A stretch of DNA of 64,000 nt from Linnemannia elongata. Lineage: Eukaryota > Mortierellomycota > Mortierellomycetes > Mortierellales > Mortierellaceae. This document shows, piece by piece, positions 33,241-45,601 of the stretch (positions are counted from its first letter, which is position 1; every line of letters starts with the position of its first letter). The stretch is from the NCBI GenBank assembly GCA_036320915.1, contig JAXBDG010000007.1, positions 1,922,001-1,986,000 on the forward strand, written 5' to 3'. Under the pieces are notes generated by a model. It did not search any database. It was not told the DNA's origin and saw only the letters and a list, made by a program, of their open reading frames with translations. The translations under genes were made by a program, and so were the position numbers.

Positions 33241-34029
33241 ACGTAAATGAACATGAAAAACTATATCCTATTCTTACGGTTCATGTGAATGAAAGGGAGC
33301 GAAATGAGAAAATGAGTACAGTCATATGCAAAGGGCTGTTGGTGAAACGTTACCCACGGCCCTCCCACGTGGGACTTTTTGCGTGGGTATGTTTTTTTTT
33401 ATTCTGTGTCCATGGATCGAGGAGATGAAAGTCTAAAAGGGGGGCACCCGATCGCAACTCCAAAATGTCAAAACATACATAAAAAGGCATCCTCTCGATT
33501 ATCTCTCTCCTTCACTTCATACATCTGAAGTATGTCAAAAGGACATAAGGTCGATATAGTGCAGAGTCAGAGACAAAAAAGTGGCGGCCAGGAAGAGCGG
33601 GAACGTAGTCGCTGTGTTTTGTATTTGACTTTACAGTTCACGAACTACTTTCTTCTCTTGTCGCCTACTACACCCCTTCATTAGAACTTGCAGAGAGAGA
33701 GATGACTCGGTTATGCCCTTTAGCCTCGAATAACAGGAAATATATGCAGCCTCTGCAGCGCCTAGATTCACACTCTCTCAAGGAGTACCCTCCTGTCTGT
33801 TGCTGTACTGTAGTAAAGACGAGTGGGCTACCAGGACGAGAGTGGGTCTCCGCAGATAGGTCTACGCTCCGCTTGAGTTCTGGGATCCAATTTTTTAACG
33901 CTATTCCTCAACTCCGGTAAAGATTTTTTTTTTCTTTTTTCAGAGGCAGCATCAACGAGAGGCAGAAGTTGTCTCTGGCCGTTGTCGAAAACCAGTCATT
34001 GCCATTATCTCTTGTCGCAGCTCGAGGGG

Positions 34030-34037
34030 TATAAAAG
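34030..34037 (+). promoter_or_regulatory. TATA box of the amino-acid permease gene
   Basis: TATAAAAG flanked by GC-rich sequence (GAGGGG before, GGCGCC after), 216 bases before the permease ATG. It is the only consensus TATA box I noticed in a promoter in this window, which suggests a regulated gene. Confidence 0.6.
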
Positions 34038-34048
34038 GGCGCCGGTGT

Positions 34049-34083
34049 CTACCTCTTAAGTTCCCGTTTTCTACCTCTTAAGT
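34049..34083 (+). promoter_or_regulatory. Direct repeat of a 13-base element next to the TATA box
   Basis: CTACCTCTTAAGT occurs at 34049-34061 and again at 34071-34083, spaced 22 bases start to start (two helical turns). The copies lie about 12 to 45 bases after the TATA box, in the region where transcription would start. They could be initiator-like or regulator-binding repeats. Confidence 0.45.
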
Positions 34084-34252
34084 AACCTTCCCTCCATCCC
34101 TCCCTCCCCCCACTCCTCCAAAATCCACACATTTCACATACCCCTCATACACACTCCGCCACCCCCTTATTTTTTTTTCTCATCTCACGCCTTTAGATCT
34201 TACTCCTTCTCCACTCCCACTCTCCCGCCTTCACCCTCATTCATACTATACC

Positions 34253-36306
34253 ATGACCTTTGCCGTCGACAAGAAGGCAGGTCGCCCCGAGTCGTCGACC
34301 ACAATTTCCAGCGACGATGTCACAGCCAACAGAGATCAGGAGAGCAATGTTGCCTGTGGCGGCGATCTGATGGCTGAACGTCCTGAGCAAGGAAGCAACA
34401 TGGCGGCCTTCTTCAACATTGTCTGTGTCGTTGCTGGAACTGGAACCCTCGGTCTTCCCTACAGTTTAGCCAAAGGTAAGCTTCTTTTTTTTCGTGTTTA
34501 CGTTCTGACGTTAACGTTGGTGTTGACGTTGATAGTTTACAACCAAGGAGGAGATACATACATGATTTTTGGGTTACACAAATCGAATTATTGTTCACAA
34601 CGTCCATCACAGTCCCTTGACATCCCTTCCCTTCAATGGTAACAATAAAAAATTAATCCCTTTCCTCCTCAACTTTTCTTCTACTCCTCCTCTTGTTGTG
34701 ACCCCATTAGGTGGATGGATCGGCGTCGGAATCCTGATCCTGTCCATGATCATGTCGATCTATACCGGCATCCTGATTATGAAATGTATTTACTACAACG
34801 GCCACACCCGCTTGGCCTCCTACCAAGAGATTGGACAGCACGCCTTTGGCAGGATAGGTCTCATCGCCGTCTGGTTCTTCCATACCTCGATTGTTCTCGG
34901 TGCCCCCATTATGTATTTTATTCTTTCAGGAACTGAGATTAGGGAGCTGACGGTGGCTCATGTAAATATTCCCGCGAAGGCTTGGATCTGGATCTGTTGT
35001 GGAGTTGTGTCGATTCCTTTTGTGCTTATGAAGTCGCTTAAGGAGGTTTCTTTGTTGAGGTAAGCCACCAGCCGCGTTCTCTTTGTTTTTGGTTTTTTCT
35101 CTGCAAGTTCGACAACAAGGAGAAACAAAGCACAAGGAACAAGGAACATCAACAGGAACGACAAACGTTCAGAGGACAAAACGGCGAGATGAAAATGGGC
35201 AACCAATCAAGACAAGACCCTGAGGAAATGGCAAAAAAAAGAAAAAAGAAAAAAAAAGGACGACCGACGGAACGAACTATGGAATTAGAGAAAAGAACGT
35301 CGGTTTAGAAAAAATGATCAGGAATAAGAATCGGTTTTGAAACTCAATCACTGATTGAGACAGAATCATTTTTGGACAACTGATCAACAATGTACCGAGA
35401 ACAGGGGAGAGGAGAACATAACACAGTCGCCAGCAACGGCTGTTTGATGTGAACATCCGTTTCAATGTCAATGTAGGGATTTGGCTGTTTGCTAACCATT
35501 TACCCCTCCTTCTACTTCGCTTCGTTCTGACAATCAATAATAGTATTTTTGGAGTCGTTGCAACAGCAGTGTTGGTCGGCGTGACAATGGTCGAGTCCGG
35601 ACTGGACTACAAGAACCACAAGGACACCATCCAATACGACGCCGCCATCCTCCGCAACCTTCCCATTGCCGTCGCTACCATCTCCGTCTGCTTTGGCGGA
35701 AACGTCGTCTACATGCACGTCGAGGAATCCATGCGCTACCCCCGTTCCTGGAACAAGGTCCTCGTCTGGGCTATGCTCGCATGCTGTCTCATGTATGCCA
35801 TGGTCGCCGTCCCCGGCTACCTCACCTACGGTCCTTCCTCTGAATCTCCTATCCTCAAATCCTTGCCCCAGGGTACCTCCCGCAAGGTCGCGACCATCAT
35901 GATTGTCGCCCACGTCCTCTTGGCTGCCCCTGTCTTGATGACCTCGTTTGCGTTGGAGGTCGAGCGTGTGTTTGATATCTCGATCGAGAAGCGCGGTGTT
36001 ATCAAGGAGAGGTTGTACCGTACTGTCACGCGATTGATCATCATGGGCGCTGTTGGAGGCATTGCCTGCTTGGTGCCCTTCTTTGACTCTTTCCTGTCGC
36101 TCTTGGGAGCCTTGGGCAACTGCATGTTGATCTATGTGCTGCCTATCTTCTTCTACTGGCGCTTGATTGGATGGAGACAGATGCCCTGGTACGAGTTGCT
36201 GTGGTGCGCCATCATCCTCATCATTGGATTGCTTGGATGTGTCATTGGCTCCATCGATGCCATCAAGGCCCTGCACCATGACTTTACCTATGGCCGCCCC
36301 GAATAA
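34253..36306 (+). CDS. Amino-acid/auxin permease family transporter (AVT-like)
   Basis: Three exons: 34253-34475, 34711-35059, 35544-36306; phases match, 444 aa. A short charged N-terminus leads to SNMAAFFNIVCVVAGTGTLG LPYSLAKGGW split over intron 1, the TM1 signature of the AAAP family. About ten to eleven hydrophobic segments follow (GVGILILSMIMSIYTGILIM, FGVVATAVLVGVTM, IGLIAVWFFHTSIVLG, LLWCAIILIIGLLGCVIGSI). ISVCFGGNVVYMHVEESM fits the TM6-7 region of Avt-type vacuolar amino-acid transporters. Known members exchange neutral amino acids across the vacuole or plasma membrane; which membrane and substrate apply here cannot be read from the sequence. Intron 2 is long (484 nt). The TATA box suggests strong or regulated expression. 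Confidence 0.85.
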
Positions 36307-36505
36307 TTCTTTAATCCCCTTGTTCCTATTCGCCTCATTAATCACGTTGCATTCCCTACCTCACCGCACCTTATCTACCCATCCCACTCCCCAGCATTGT
36401 TTTTTGTCCGCATTCAAAACCAATTAGCATACGTTTTACTTTATCCCCTTGTCAATATTAACTTCATAAACACGTACAAAACAACAACTCGAATGCATGA
36501 GGCTT

Positions 36506-36530
36506 GGGATGGGATGGGATGGGATGGGAT
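36506..36530 (+). repeat. GGGAT pentanucleotide repeat, possible G-quadruplex
   Basis: Five TGGGA-type units in tandem followed by another TGGG, giving six GGG blocks two bases apart on the plus strand. It lies 200 bases after the permease stop. Confidence 0.9.
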
Positions 36531-36620
36531 TGGGAAGGGATAAAGATTTTCGTAACCCTAAAGCGGGAAACCAGGAAACCAGTCCACTTGTTCACTTCGC
36601 TGCCACTGACATCGGTTCAT

Positions 36621-36621
<1 letters not shown>

Positions 36622-36654
<33 letters not shown>
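36622..36654. repeat. Poly-T tract, 33 bases
   Basis: Uninterrupted T33, among the longest homopolymers in the window. Confidence 0.95.
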
Positions 36655-36655
<1 letters not shown>

Positions 36656-37023
36656 GTTTTTTTGCTCCTTTTTTCCTCACCTAAGACATCCCTCGCTTCG
36701 CCTCTCTCTCCCCCAGCCATCTCTATTTCGCCCCTCCTTTTGCTTCTTCTGCTTCTTCTGCTTACATGGGTCGCGATTCCCACGTGGCTATATTACGGCA
36801 GCAGCAGCAGCAGCCCAGCGAGCAGTAGTAGCGGATTAAGCAGCACGTTTTGTTTACCGTTTGCCCGTGGCTGACTCGATCCTCCCAGATGCATGGCCTC
36901 ATTTGTTCATTCCTTAGGTCATTTTTTTTGTGTTCCTAACTAAGCGATGACCCTGATCTGTTTTGTGCTTTCTTTTGCGTCCCCACCCTATTTCTTTCAG
37001 TCCTGAGAACCCTGATCGTTTTC

Positions 37024-37026
<3 letters not shown>

Positions 37027-37058
<32 letters not shown>

Positions 37059-37080
37059 GGGGAGGGGGGTGGGGGGGGGG
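37027..37080. repeat. T31 tract joined to a G-rich run
   Basis: T31 at 37027-37057 passes directly into 23 bases that are all G except one A and one T. The strand asymmetry is extreme, and the G part could form a quadruplex. Confidence 0.95.
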
Positions 37081-40000
37081 TTGATGATTCTTGAGATGGA
37101 TGGTGGACATCGAGTTATTCTTGGTCTCCAACAAGTTGGATCTATGTGCCTATTCCATGTGGCATACATCATGGTAAAAACAAAAAAAAAAGGGATGCAT
37201 AAGACCATGGCAAATCAAAACACCCATTTGTGCAGGTTGATTGCTAGAGAAATCGCGCGATAGTTGCCCCCCCAGAGTATTCTACCAAGGTACAAATGCC
37301 CACCCCCTGAGCATGGCATTTTTTTTAGTCTTACACATGTATATGATACCCCTTCCTTCCTTTCCCCTCTTCTCCCTCTTATCCCTCTTCTCTCTTAGCT
37401 TAGTCCATGTACTTCTGGGTTGTACAATACACATGGTAGTGTTTAGCCCTTTTGCTTTCTGCTTTCTGCTTTTGCATGTTGGTGTGTATGTGTGTATGTG
37501 TGTATCAGCTTATGATTCCTCTTGCACTCACTCTCAGGAAAAAAAAAAAACCAGGTATTTCATTCGCCTAACATTTTTGGTGGCGCATGAACAAGTGTCA
37601 GTGGATCAAAAAATCAATGTGCTGATGAGCACAGACCAGGTCTTTGTTCACTTTAGCCTTCCCCTTCACATGCTGCCCCATCACAAAAACACCACAGAAT
37701 GAAAACAAAAGGAGTGATTGGATTGAGGTAAGAATGAGAGAGAGGGAAAGGGGAGAGAGAATTGAGCTTTTCTCGTGTTGTAATGTTTGGGTGTTTGTTG
37801 GTGTGAACAGATGTTCGATTAAACCAAAATGCGGAGGTGCGTTCAATTGTACACGAAAGGTTCCAGTGGGTTTCTAATCTTTGGCAGCGACTGAACAAGT
37901 GTGTGGTTGTGTACTAGAAACAACATGAGGTCTCGTACTTCGGAGGTGGGAGAAGAGAAAAGGGGGGGCCCTGGAAGTAAGCAATGTCCGAGGGTGTGCA
38001 GGAAATCACATCGGAAAGTGACAAGCAACAACAAAAATTCCGGCGTTGACTTAATTGATAAGCGCCAGTATTTTTCGTTGCGAAAGGGGGGTCCCTGATC
38101 GTCCAAACACATGTGTCCCATGATTTTGTGGGGAGATGATGTGGAGAGTCGTTGAAGAACACGTATGGGTAACATAAAAAAAAGGTGGTTCTCAGAATGC
38201 TCTCGTATTGTACGTTATTTTCACTCTCCCCCTTATGCTCTTTTTTTTTCGCCAAGAGACACGCAGAAGAGGGTTTAGACACCCACACTAGAGAGTGGCA
38301 TTTATTCCTGTAGCTCCTTCCTTTATCAAGGTGGAGTTCATTACTTGACACTTTTTGACTAATGCCAATGCGTGTTGTGCTGACAAAAGACCAACGCGCA
38401 TTCAAATCACGAACGTGCACATACAATTGATAACGCCCGTTCTTCTTAACAACGATCTTGGCGAATGAGAGGATATCTCGCGAGCAGAGGAGACACATGC
38501 ATTGGGCAAAGCATAGCCAATTAACCACTGAAACGAGGCAAGGCACAACGGTCGCTCACATGGACTTCTCGATGAACGACAGACAAGAACGACCGCACAC
38601 CGTTTGTCTCGCTGTAAAGCAACAACACAGGAAAGAAGAGACCGTGAGCTTGAGCTTGGACTCTCTTGTCGTAACGTTTCTCCTAATTGCATTAATGCGC
38701 GCGATGACCGCGAGGGGGGTTTTTTTTTTGTCTGAGTGTGAAGATGAGAAATGGAGAACTTTTCATGTCTTGGCATTTTTTTTCGTGTTTGTTCTCGTGT
38801 ACCAACGTTCTGAAGGCTAACACTAAGACGCGTTCAGGCCCCTTGTCCCCTTCTCGTAGCTCTTGTTTTCATGTGTCAACGACATCAAAAAACAAAACTA
38901 AACGCCACCTACGAAAAGTATCGTTCCCTATAGTGTGTGATTTCTAAAGCTTCCCTCTTTTCTCGTGAGCGGTTGTTCTCATTGCCTCGTTCTTAGGGGG
39001 TCAAAACACACTAAGACTCTTCAGTCAGAGGAGAAGTTTGTCTCCATTCAGTGTCCACCAGGACAAGTGAACAAATGTGTTGTGGCTGTCCCACCTGGGA
39101 AAGGGGAAGGAAGAGTAGAGTATCCTCACTTTTTGTGTTCATCATGAGTCTGGGAAGAAAAACTGTGTGCTGTTCGCTTTAGACACCACCTTTTTTGCAA
39201 AGATTTTGGATCATCCTCCACGAGTGACACATTTTTTTTTTTTTTTTTTTTTTTTTAGTGGCGCACAATTCCCCAATTGACACACTCCCTCTCCTCCTCC
39301 CTCCTACTCCCCAATGGATTTTCGGTGCGAGAGGGGGTTACTGCAGGGAAGTAAAAGCTTGATGAGGGGCGGGGTAGATCTGGGGTGGAATGGGGATTGG
39401 GAGCTCACATGCACCACGTACGAAAGTACACAAGGAGGGACGTCTTGAAATAACGAAAAGAGCAAAACAATCAAAACAAAACAAACAACCAGAAACACAG
39501 AAGAAAAAAAAAAGGCGCGCCAAGGGCCTAATGGCGATTTTTGAAGAGTCCATTAGGGTTCTGAGCACCTTCAACCTCGCCCAATTTTTTTTGGGGTAAA
39601 ACAAAGTGAATACATCTTGTCGTCACAGTCATTAGCATGCCTTAGTTGGTGGTTGGATCTCAGTCGTTCTCTCTTTTCATCTTTGGGGTGAATACCCTGA
39701 GGATGTGAAGATCAGGGTAATCTAGCTTCGATCTAACGCAGGGGGCAAGGGTCATTCTTGGGCGCGTGAGTGATGCATTTGATAGCAAGAAAAAAACAAG
39801 CCAACTGGACATCTTCGTTTTTTCACTTCCTGATGCCAACGACTACGTGAAGGCGAGAGGAGGAGGGGGACTATGAGGACGAAAAGGAGAAGAGAAAACG
39901 AGTGAAAAAGGGCGATAGGTTGTGCAACCATGCTCCCCACTCACTGCCCACAGTTCTTGGCTTTTTTGTTCTTGTATTTTCTTTGGTGATACGAGCAATT

Positions 40001-40106
40001 AGTAACGAAAACACCGAACTCCATTGAGCATTTTTTTTTGTCTCTGTCCTCGCTATTAAGTGAGTTTTTCTTGTTCATTATTCTCTCTCTTCAAGGCTGG
40101 CTACAC

Positions 40107-40304
40107 CTAGTTCTCGCTCAAGTCTGCTTTGATGAAGGGACACTTAGCTGACGTGCACTCATTGGTGTAGATGACATTGAGCTGACAAGAAGAGGAAGAT
40201 GAATATGTCCGAGCGAGCAAGGAAGAAAGAGAATGGTCATGAATTCCATTTCTTTGCTGCTGTTGAGAGCACTTGCTAAAGAGTAGCTTGGAAGTATCGA
40301 CCAG
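40107..40304 (-). other. Coding-like minus-strand island, possible terminal exon
   Basis: Open from after a TGA at 40305-40307 to a TAG at 40107-40109, 65 codons and no ATG. The second half reads like a secreted or Cys-containing protein (SSCQLNVIYTNECTSAKCPF, then IKADLSEN). It could be the last exon of a gene whose first exon I cannot place. A different frame over the same bases starts with ATG at 40333. Confidence 0.22.
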
Positions 40305-40789
40305 TCACCATTCAGCAACTGATCTTTCCACACATCACTTTATGTGATTCAATTCACTCTAAACTGTATCAGTCTCTCGTACTTGTCTCATCACTTTCCC
40401 CCTGTCCGCTCTCCCTTGGCTGACTGAGAGGGAACAGAACTGAACTGAACTGGCTAGCTGACAAAATGACTGTTGGATCCGTGGAGAGGTGCTCTTACTT
40501 TTACTTTCTTGGAGAAGCAGACAAGCAGAGTAAAAAAAAAAAAAAGTACATAAAGAGCGTTGATCCCCACCTGTTTTCCCTTTCCTCTTCTCATTTCTTC
40601 CTTCCTTCTTTTCTTTACCTCATTGTCAATTGCTTCGCCTTTCTCTTGTCTTTCTTCCCCTCTTCCATCACTGACTCTCACTCTAGCACTTGTATCATCA
40701 ACCCCCTCCACTCCTCTTCTGTACATTTCTTCTCCAACACTCATACCCCAGCACTCCTCGCTACTATCCTTCACTACACAATATCAACA

Positions 40790-43250
40790 ATGTCTGCACA
40801 AGTTTCGTCTGTTTCCCCTTCTTTGGTCACCAACGTCGTCACATTGCTTCGCCAGCGCCAAAGGGCCCTCATCAAGCGCGGCAAGGCCAACCCCGCCATG
40901 TCGATGCTCGCCCTCACAGCAATCCTCTACTTCTGGCTGGGTCGTATGCGCTCCAAGAAGGGCCCCCCACGCGGCAAGGCCATCCCCCATCTCAAGACCA
41001 GACTCTTTATGCTCGATGTCGGATATGCCTATGTCAAGGCCAGAGCAGACGGAGATGAGCTCAAGTGGGTTCAGGGACTCTCCAAGCAAGGATTGACACT
41101 CACAACAGAATTCATTGGTCACTGCCTCATCCTTGCCTTCGAGCCCTCGTCTGTCCAGCATATCCTTGTCAAGAACTTTGAGAACTACCCCAAGGGTAAG
41201 TTTTTTTTTTACCAACAATCTGATTTACCTTTCTCGTTCCTTCTATCCCTCCACACTTCACAACGTAACGAAGAAGAGATAGAAGGTTTTCATTGGTGTA
41301 CTCTGGTTGTTGAGGAATTGAGAGCGTGCTGTCATCTGGCGCCAGTGGAGAATGAAGGAAGAGCGAGGGAACTGCTCCTGGCGGAATGCCAATTTTTGCC
41401 TTTCTTCTCCACATCATCCATTACACACTTCACACACTCTATATAACTCATTCCGCAAGGGATTGTATCGAGCCACCATCAATCGTCCTATCTCACTCTC
41501 TTTTGACCATCTTGTTGGTCGCACACAATATTCATCACCTTGCTTCCTATCCTTCCTCCTCCCCTCCTCCTTCGTTCACACATCGTCATTCTTTTTCCTT
41601 CACCACCAATCTCAATCTCCATCGTTCTTGCCACCCTTCTCCAAGAACCGCGTGGCCATAATTATGATTTTTTTTACATTTTGGAGTCGAACACACAACA
41701 ACGCCATACACACTCTAAAGTAACACCTTCAACAAAACAACTACCACACTACCCCATCGCATATAGTAACCTTTTGTTACGAATGTTGACATACTCCCAT
41801 CATCCCTGCAGCCTCCTTCTATGCCTTTTTCTTCTCTTGTCACCATTCCTATGCATTATACCTTTACCATTGGACAACGAAGAGCAACGTCCTGACTGAC
41901 ACCCATTTTCTCTCTCTTTCAAAATGACCCATTAACAGGCCCTGCGTTCCACAAGGCCTTTTTCCCTTTCATGGGTACAGGCATCTTCAACGCCGACGGC
42001 GCCGCCTGGAAGAACCAGCGCGCCCTCGCCCGCCCCCATTTCCAAGTCACAGAATACAAGGGTGCCGCTCATATCGAGACCCAGATCAACCAAGTCTTTG
42101 GCATCCTCGACAAGTCGATCGCCGCCGGCGAGGTCATTGACGCACAAGACCTCTGGTCCCGCTACACGATCGATACCGCCACCGGTTTCCTGTTCGGAGA
42201 CTGCATCAATGCCCTTGATGTCCCTCAATCGAAATTCGTCTCGGCCTTCAACTACACACAAAAGGTCTGTGGGTGGAAGATCCGTCTGTGCGACTACCAG
42301 TCCTTGGTGCCTGCGAAGGAGTTCCCCCAAAAGGTCAAAGATATGGATGAGGTGCTGATGCCTATTGTTGATGCTGCGATTGCCAAAGAGATCAAGCGGC
42401 ATTCGGAGGCGAGGGACGGAGAGGAGAATGAACACAAGAACGATAACTTGTTGGTGCACTTTTTGAACTCTGTTGATGAGAATGGTCAACCTTTTGATCG
42501 TATCTACCTCCGTGACATGTTGATGAACTTCTTGCTCGTAAGTCCCTGTCTTCCGTTTTTTTTGTTAGAGCAACTCGCGTTCCTTTTTTTTTTTTGTACT
42601 TGATGGAAAACAAAACGTTAACCATGAGCCCTTCCTTTATTTACATCTACGATTTATGAAAATAGGCTGGACGAGACACATCGACCAACTTGCTGACATT
42701 CATGTGCTATAACTTGGGCAAGCACCCCGAGGTGATGGAGCGCGTCCGCCAAGAGATCTTCTCCGTCGTCGGTAGGGATCGTAAGCCCGACCACGAGGAC
42801 ATCAAGAAGCTCAAGTTCCTCAAGCAAGTCATCAACGAGACCCTCCGTCTCTACCCCGCCGTCCCCTTCAATATCAAGACCTGTCTCGAGGACGACGTCC
42901 TCCCCAACGGTTACTTCATCCCCAAGGGCTCCCTCGTCGTCCATTCCTCCTACGTCACCCACCGCATGAAGGAGTACTGGGGCGAGGATGCTGAGGAGTT
43001 TGACCCCGATCGTTGGGGTCCTGAGCGTGTCAAGTCCGTCCGTCCCTTCATGTTCTTCCCCTTCCATGCTGGTCCTCGTATCTGCTTGGGACAGAACTTT
43101 GCCTATAACCAGGCCATGAACACCATGACCCGTCTGTTGCAGAAGTATACCTGGACTGTTGTTGAGGGCTTTGAGCCCAAGCCCGAGTCCGATATTACTA
43201 TGTACTCTAGAAACGGCATGCAGATCATCTTTGACAAGTATGAAGCCTAA
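40790..43250 (+). CDS. Cytochrome P450, CYP52-like
   Basis: Exons 40790-41195, 41939-42537, 42666-43250; in phase, 529 aa. An N-terminal hydrophobic anchor (MSMLALTAILYFWLG) is followed by a basic/proline hinge (KKGPPRGKAIP). P450 motifs in order: GTGIFNADGAAWKNQRALA (helix C region), AGRDTS (oxygen-binding I helix) right at the start of exon 3, ETLR (K helix ExxR), FDPDRW, and the heme loop FPFHAGPRICLGQNFA with the cysteine ligand. The overall pattern is closest to CYP52/CYP86-type fatty-acid or alkane omega-hydroxylases; the substrate is inference. The frame stays open upstream to an ATG at 40466, but that region is the CT-rich leader, so I start at 40790. Intron 1 is 743 nt, long for this window. 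Confidence 0.88.
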
Positions 43251-43309
43251 AAAAAATATTACTAGAAAGTGGTTTTTTTTCCCAAGTGAAAACTCTCCAT
43301 TACATTTAA

Positions 43310-43315
43310 AATAAA
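43310..43315 (+). terminator. Possible polyadenylation signal of the P450 gene
   Basis: AATAAA 60 bases after the P450 stop, just before a 17-base A run. The PI31 gene converges from the other strand and ends at 43491. Confidence 0.4.
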
Positions 43316-43490
43316 GGATTAAAAAAAAAAAAAAAACCAACTACATATAAAAGGCAAGCACATGCGATGACTGAAAGGTAGTTGTTCTGTGATGTCTTTG
43401 AAGCTAAGGATTTTTATTTTTTGGATGTATATACAGGGTTTTCTGTTTGCGACAAAGAAACAAAAGCACGAAGGTTTGGCTGCATGTGTT

Positions 43491-45221
43491 TTACATGAAC
43501 ATGTCCATGTATCCTGGTGGGGGAGCCTCATCGTTGTCCGGTTCTCCAGGGAATCTGTAGTGAAGCAGTAGAACAAATATTATCAGTCAGTCTTCACGAA
43601 ACGCCAAAAATATCACACCAACAACTATGGGCGGGGGGGGGGGGGGTTGACTTACGTAGAAGTGGGTCCGCCACGACCGCGTCCTTGTCCAGGAACACCA
43701 CCAACCCCACGATGAGGGTCCTGATGAGCAGAACCAGCGCCAGGTGCGCCACCTCGGCCATGTCCACCTGTGGGGCCGAATGGTCCAATGGGATCAAAAC
43801 GAGCACCAGGAGGTACAGATCCACGAGGCAAAGGCTGAGGGCCACCGTAAATTCCACCACCACCACCAATTCCACCACCGCCAGGAGGAGGTCTTCTAAA
43901 CATGGGATGACCTGGTCCGACAATCATTCCGCCGCCGCCACCTCCGCCAATGCCACCGATCCCACCAATTCCTCCGAAGCCACCTGGGCCTCCAATGCCC
44001 CCAAGACCGCCGCCAATACGGCCTGCAAAGGGATCCAAGTCACTGCGACCAATCTCATAGGGGTTGTATCCACCTCCGAAATCAGGCTCGTCAGCCGAGA
44101 ATGGATCTCCAAAGATTGGGGGTCGAGGAATGAATCCAGGTCGACCAGGGTGACCAGGGAATGACGAAGGATCGTCCGGGTAATAATCGCGTCCACGTCC
44201 TCCGCCAGTTGACGAACCAGTTGAAGCAGGGTCTCGCAACCTGTCCCCTCCTTCGCCTGTTGTAGTGGTTGCTGATGCGGCACGATCTTCTTGATATCCG
44301 GGTTTGGACAGTCCTGGGATCAGTTGTTGAACAATCTTGACCTTGAACTGTCCAATAAAGTCGTTGATCCTTGACCGAGAAATAAAGCCGTTCCAGAGCG
44401 GGTCTTTGTCAACATCGGTCCTTGTAGTGAAGGGGAAGTACGATGGCGAAGTGAAATCCTTGACCTGAATGTCGAGCGAGCAAATCTGGTTGGTCTGTGG
44501 AATCCAAAAAAAAAATACCCCGAAAAGTTATGTTAGTGAAACGTTTGCTGAAAGGTATTCTGGGCATTTGGTTGATGGATGTGTAAAAATAAGTGATTAC
44601 CTCAAAGGTAGTGCCATGGATGACGAACTTGCCAGCCATACGCATGCATTTGATAACGTAGGTGAGCTGGGATTGCGAGTGGGTGTATCTGAAAGAGTAG
44701 CTCTCCGTGGACGAGTTCCAGCGTTCTGGCAAGACGTTTGCTCTTGAGAGATCTATAGCGGTAAAGGAAAATACAGGTGTTAATTAAACTTGCCGAACTG
44801 TAAGTAGAGACCACGATATTGAAGCAAGGTTTTGTTGTGCATGGGTGTTTATCGATTAATAAATAAAAGGGAGAGGCCTACCATCGATGTTGCGTCGATC
44901 TGCTTCTACGGAATCTTCTTCACCCAACCCGATAAGTCGGAACCCGACTGCAGTCATGATGGCATGCGAGAGAGCGGCGAGTCCTTCATATTCGGACTTG
45001 AGGAGAGTCGTCGTTGCTGCTGAGGAAGAAGAGGAGGAGGTTGTTTCTTGTTGGTTGTCTGTTGACGCCGAGGTCTCGGTTTCTGTGGTCGTGGTGGTAG
45101 TGGTGGCGGTTGCTTGGCTTGGGTGCTGAGCCGGGAGGAGTTCTTGGAGAAGGTTGAGGACACTGTCGCCGTCGAGGACATTGCTTGGGGCTCCAGCGGG
45201 CGGTTGCTGAAGATTCGACAT
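43491..45221 (-). CDS. PI31-type proteasome regulator (PSMF1 / yeast Fub1 family)
   Basis: Four exons: 44882-45221, 44601-44752, 43656-44494, 43491-43554; 464 aa, all in phase. The N-terminal half has the FP-type domain (LSHAIMTAVGFRLIGLGEED, VLPERWNSS, YSFRYTHSQSQLTYVIK). The C-terminal half is Gly/Pro-rich with the PI31 signatures DPFAGRIGGG, MIVGPGHPMFRR, PPGARFDPIGPFGP and the terminal PPPGYMDMFM, which sits in the last 64-nt exon. PI31 binds the 20S proteasome through the C-terminal segment and controls its activity, assembly or transport; it also contacts F-box proteins in animals. N-terminal Thr/Glu and Ser runs are extra. It is divergent from the WD40 gene, with 380 bases between starts. 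Confidence 0.9.
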
Positions 45222-45601
45222 TGCTGTGAGTTGTGTGTGTGTGTGCGTAAGTGAGTGAGAGACGGTGTTGTATGTTTTTGGCGAGTGAAGTGTTTGGAGG
45301 AATAGAGTTAAAGGAGGAAGGAATAAAGTGGAAAAGAAGAATGAGAAAAGAGGCAGTCTTTTTGTAGTCGAGGGATGTGAGGTGACCAACGGCCGCTGTT
45401 TAGACGCGCAAGCCTGCTGCTACCGTCGATGGTCTGTCCACATCCAGTCTCAGCCCAATTGATTAAATCAAAGTCACACATGTGTGTCTAATTGATATGA
45501 ACTCCAAGGTCCCTCCTTTCAACATTAGACACCGAACATACCCAGGACACTTACATTAACAGAAGCATGGAATAAGCAGAGATCAACTCAACATCAACAC
45601 C
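45222..45601. promoter_or_regulatory. Shared divergent promoter of PI31 and the WD40 gene
   Basis: 380 bases between two outward-facing start codons. A short GT run (about 45233-45246) and purine-rich DNA lie on the PI31 side. No TATA box seen. Confidence 0.4.

Larger units (their letters stand above)
33241..34252. other. Intergenic, promoter of the amino-acid permease gene
   Basis: About 1 kb. The 3' flank of the low-complexity gene is followed by T-rich and mixed sequence; an ATG at 33702 opens 72 codons with no recognisable content, which I do not call. A TATA box, a repeated 13-base element and a CT-rich leader (34085-34245) precede the permease start. Confidence 0.5.
36307..40789. other. 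About 4.5 kb gene-poor stretch
   Basis: Contains (GGGAT)n at 36506-36530, T33 at 36622-36654, T31 followed by a G-rich run at 37027-37080, and T25 at 39232-39256. Two coding-like islands are present: plus strand about 38989-39147 (open frame without ATG, after a possible CTTAG acceptor) and minus strand 40107-40304. The last 220 bases are the CT-rich leader of the P450 gene. I see no other gene and no structural RNA. Confidence 0.45.
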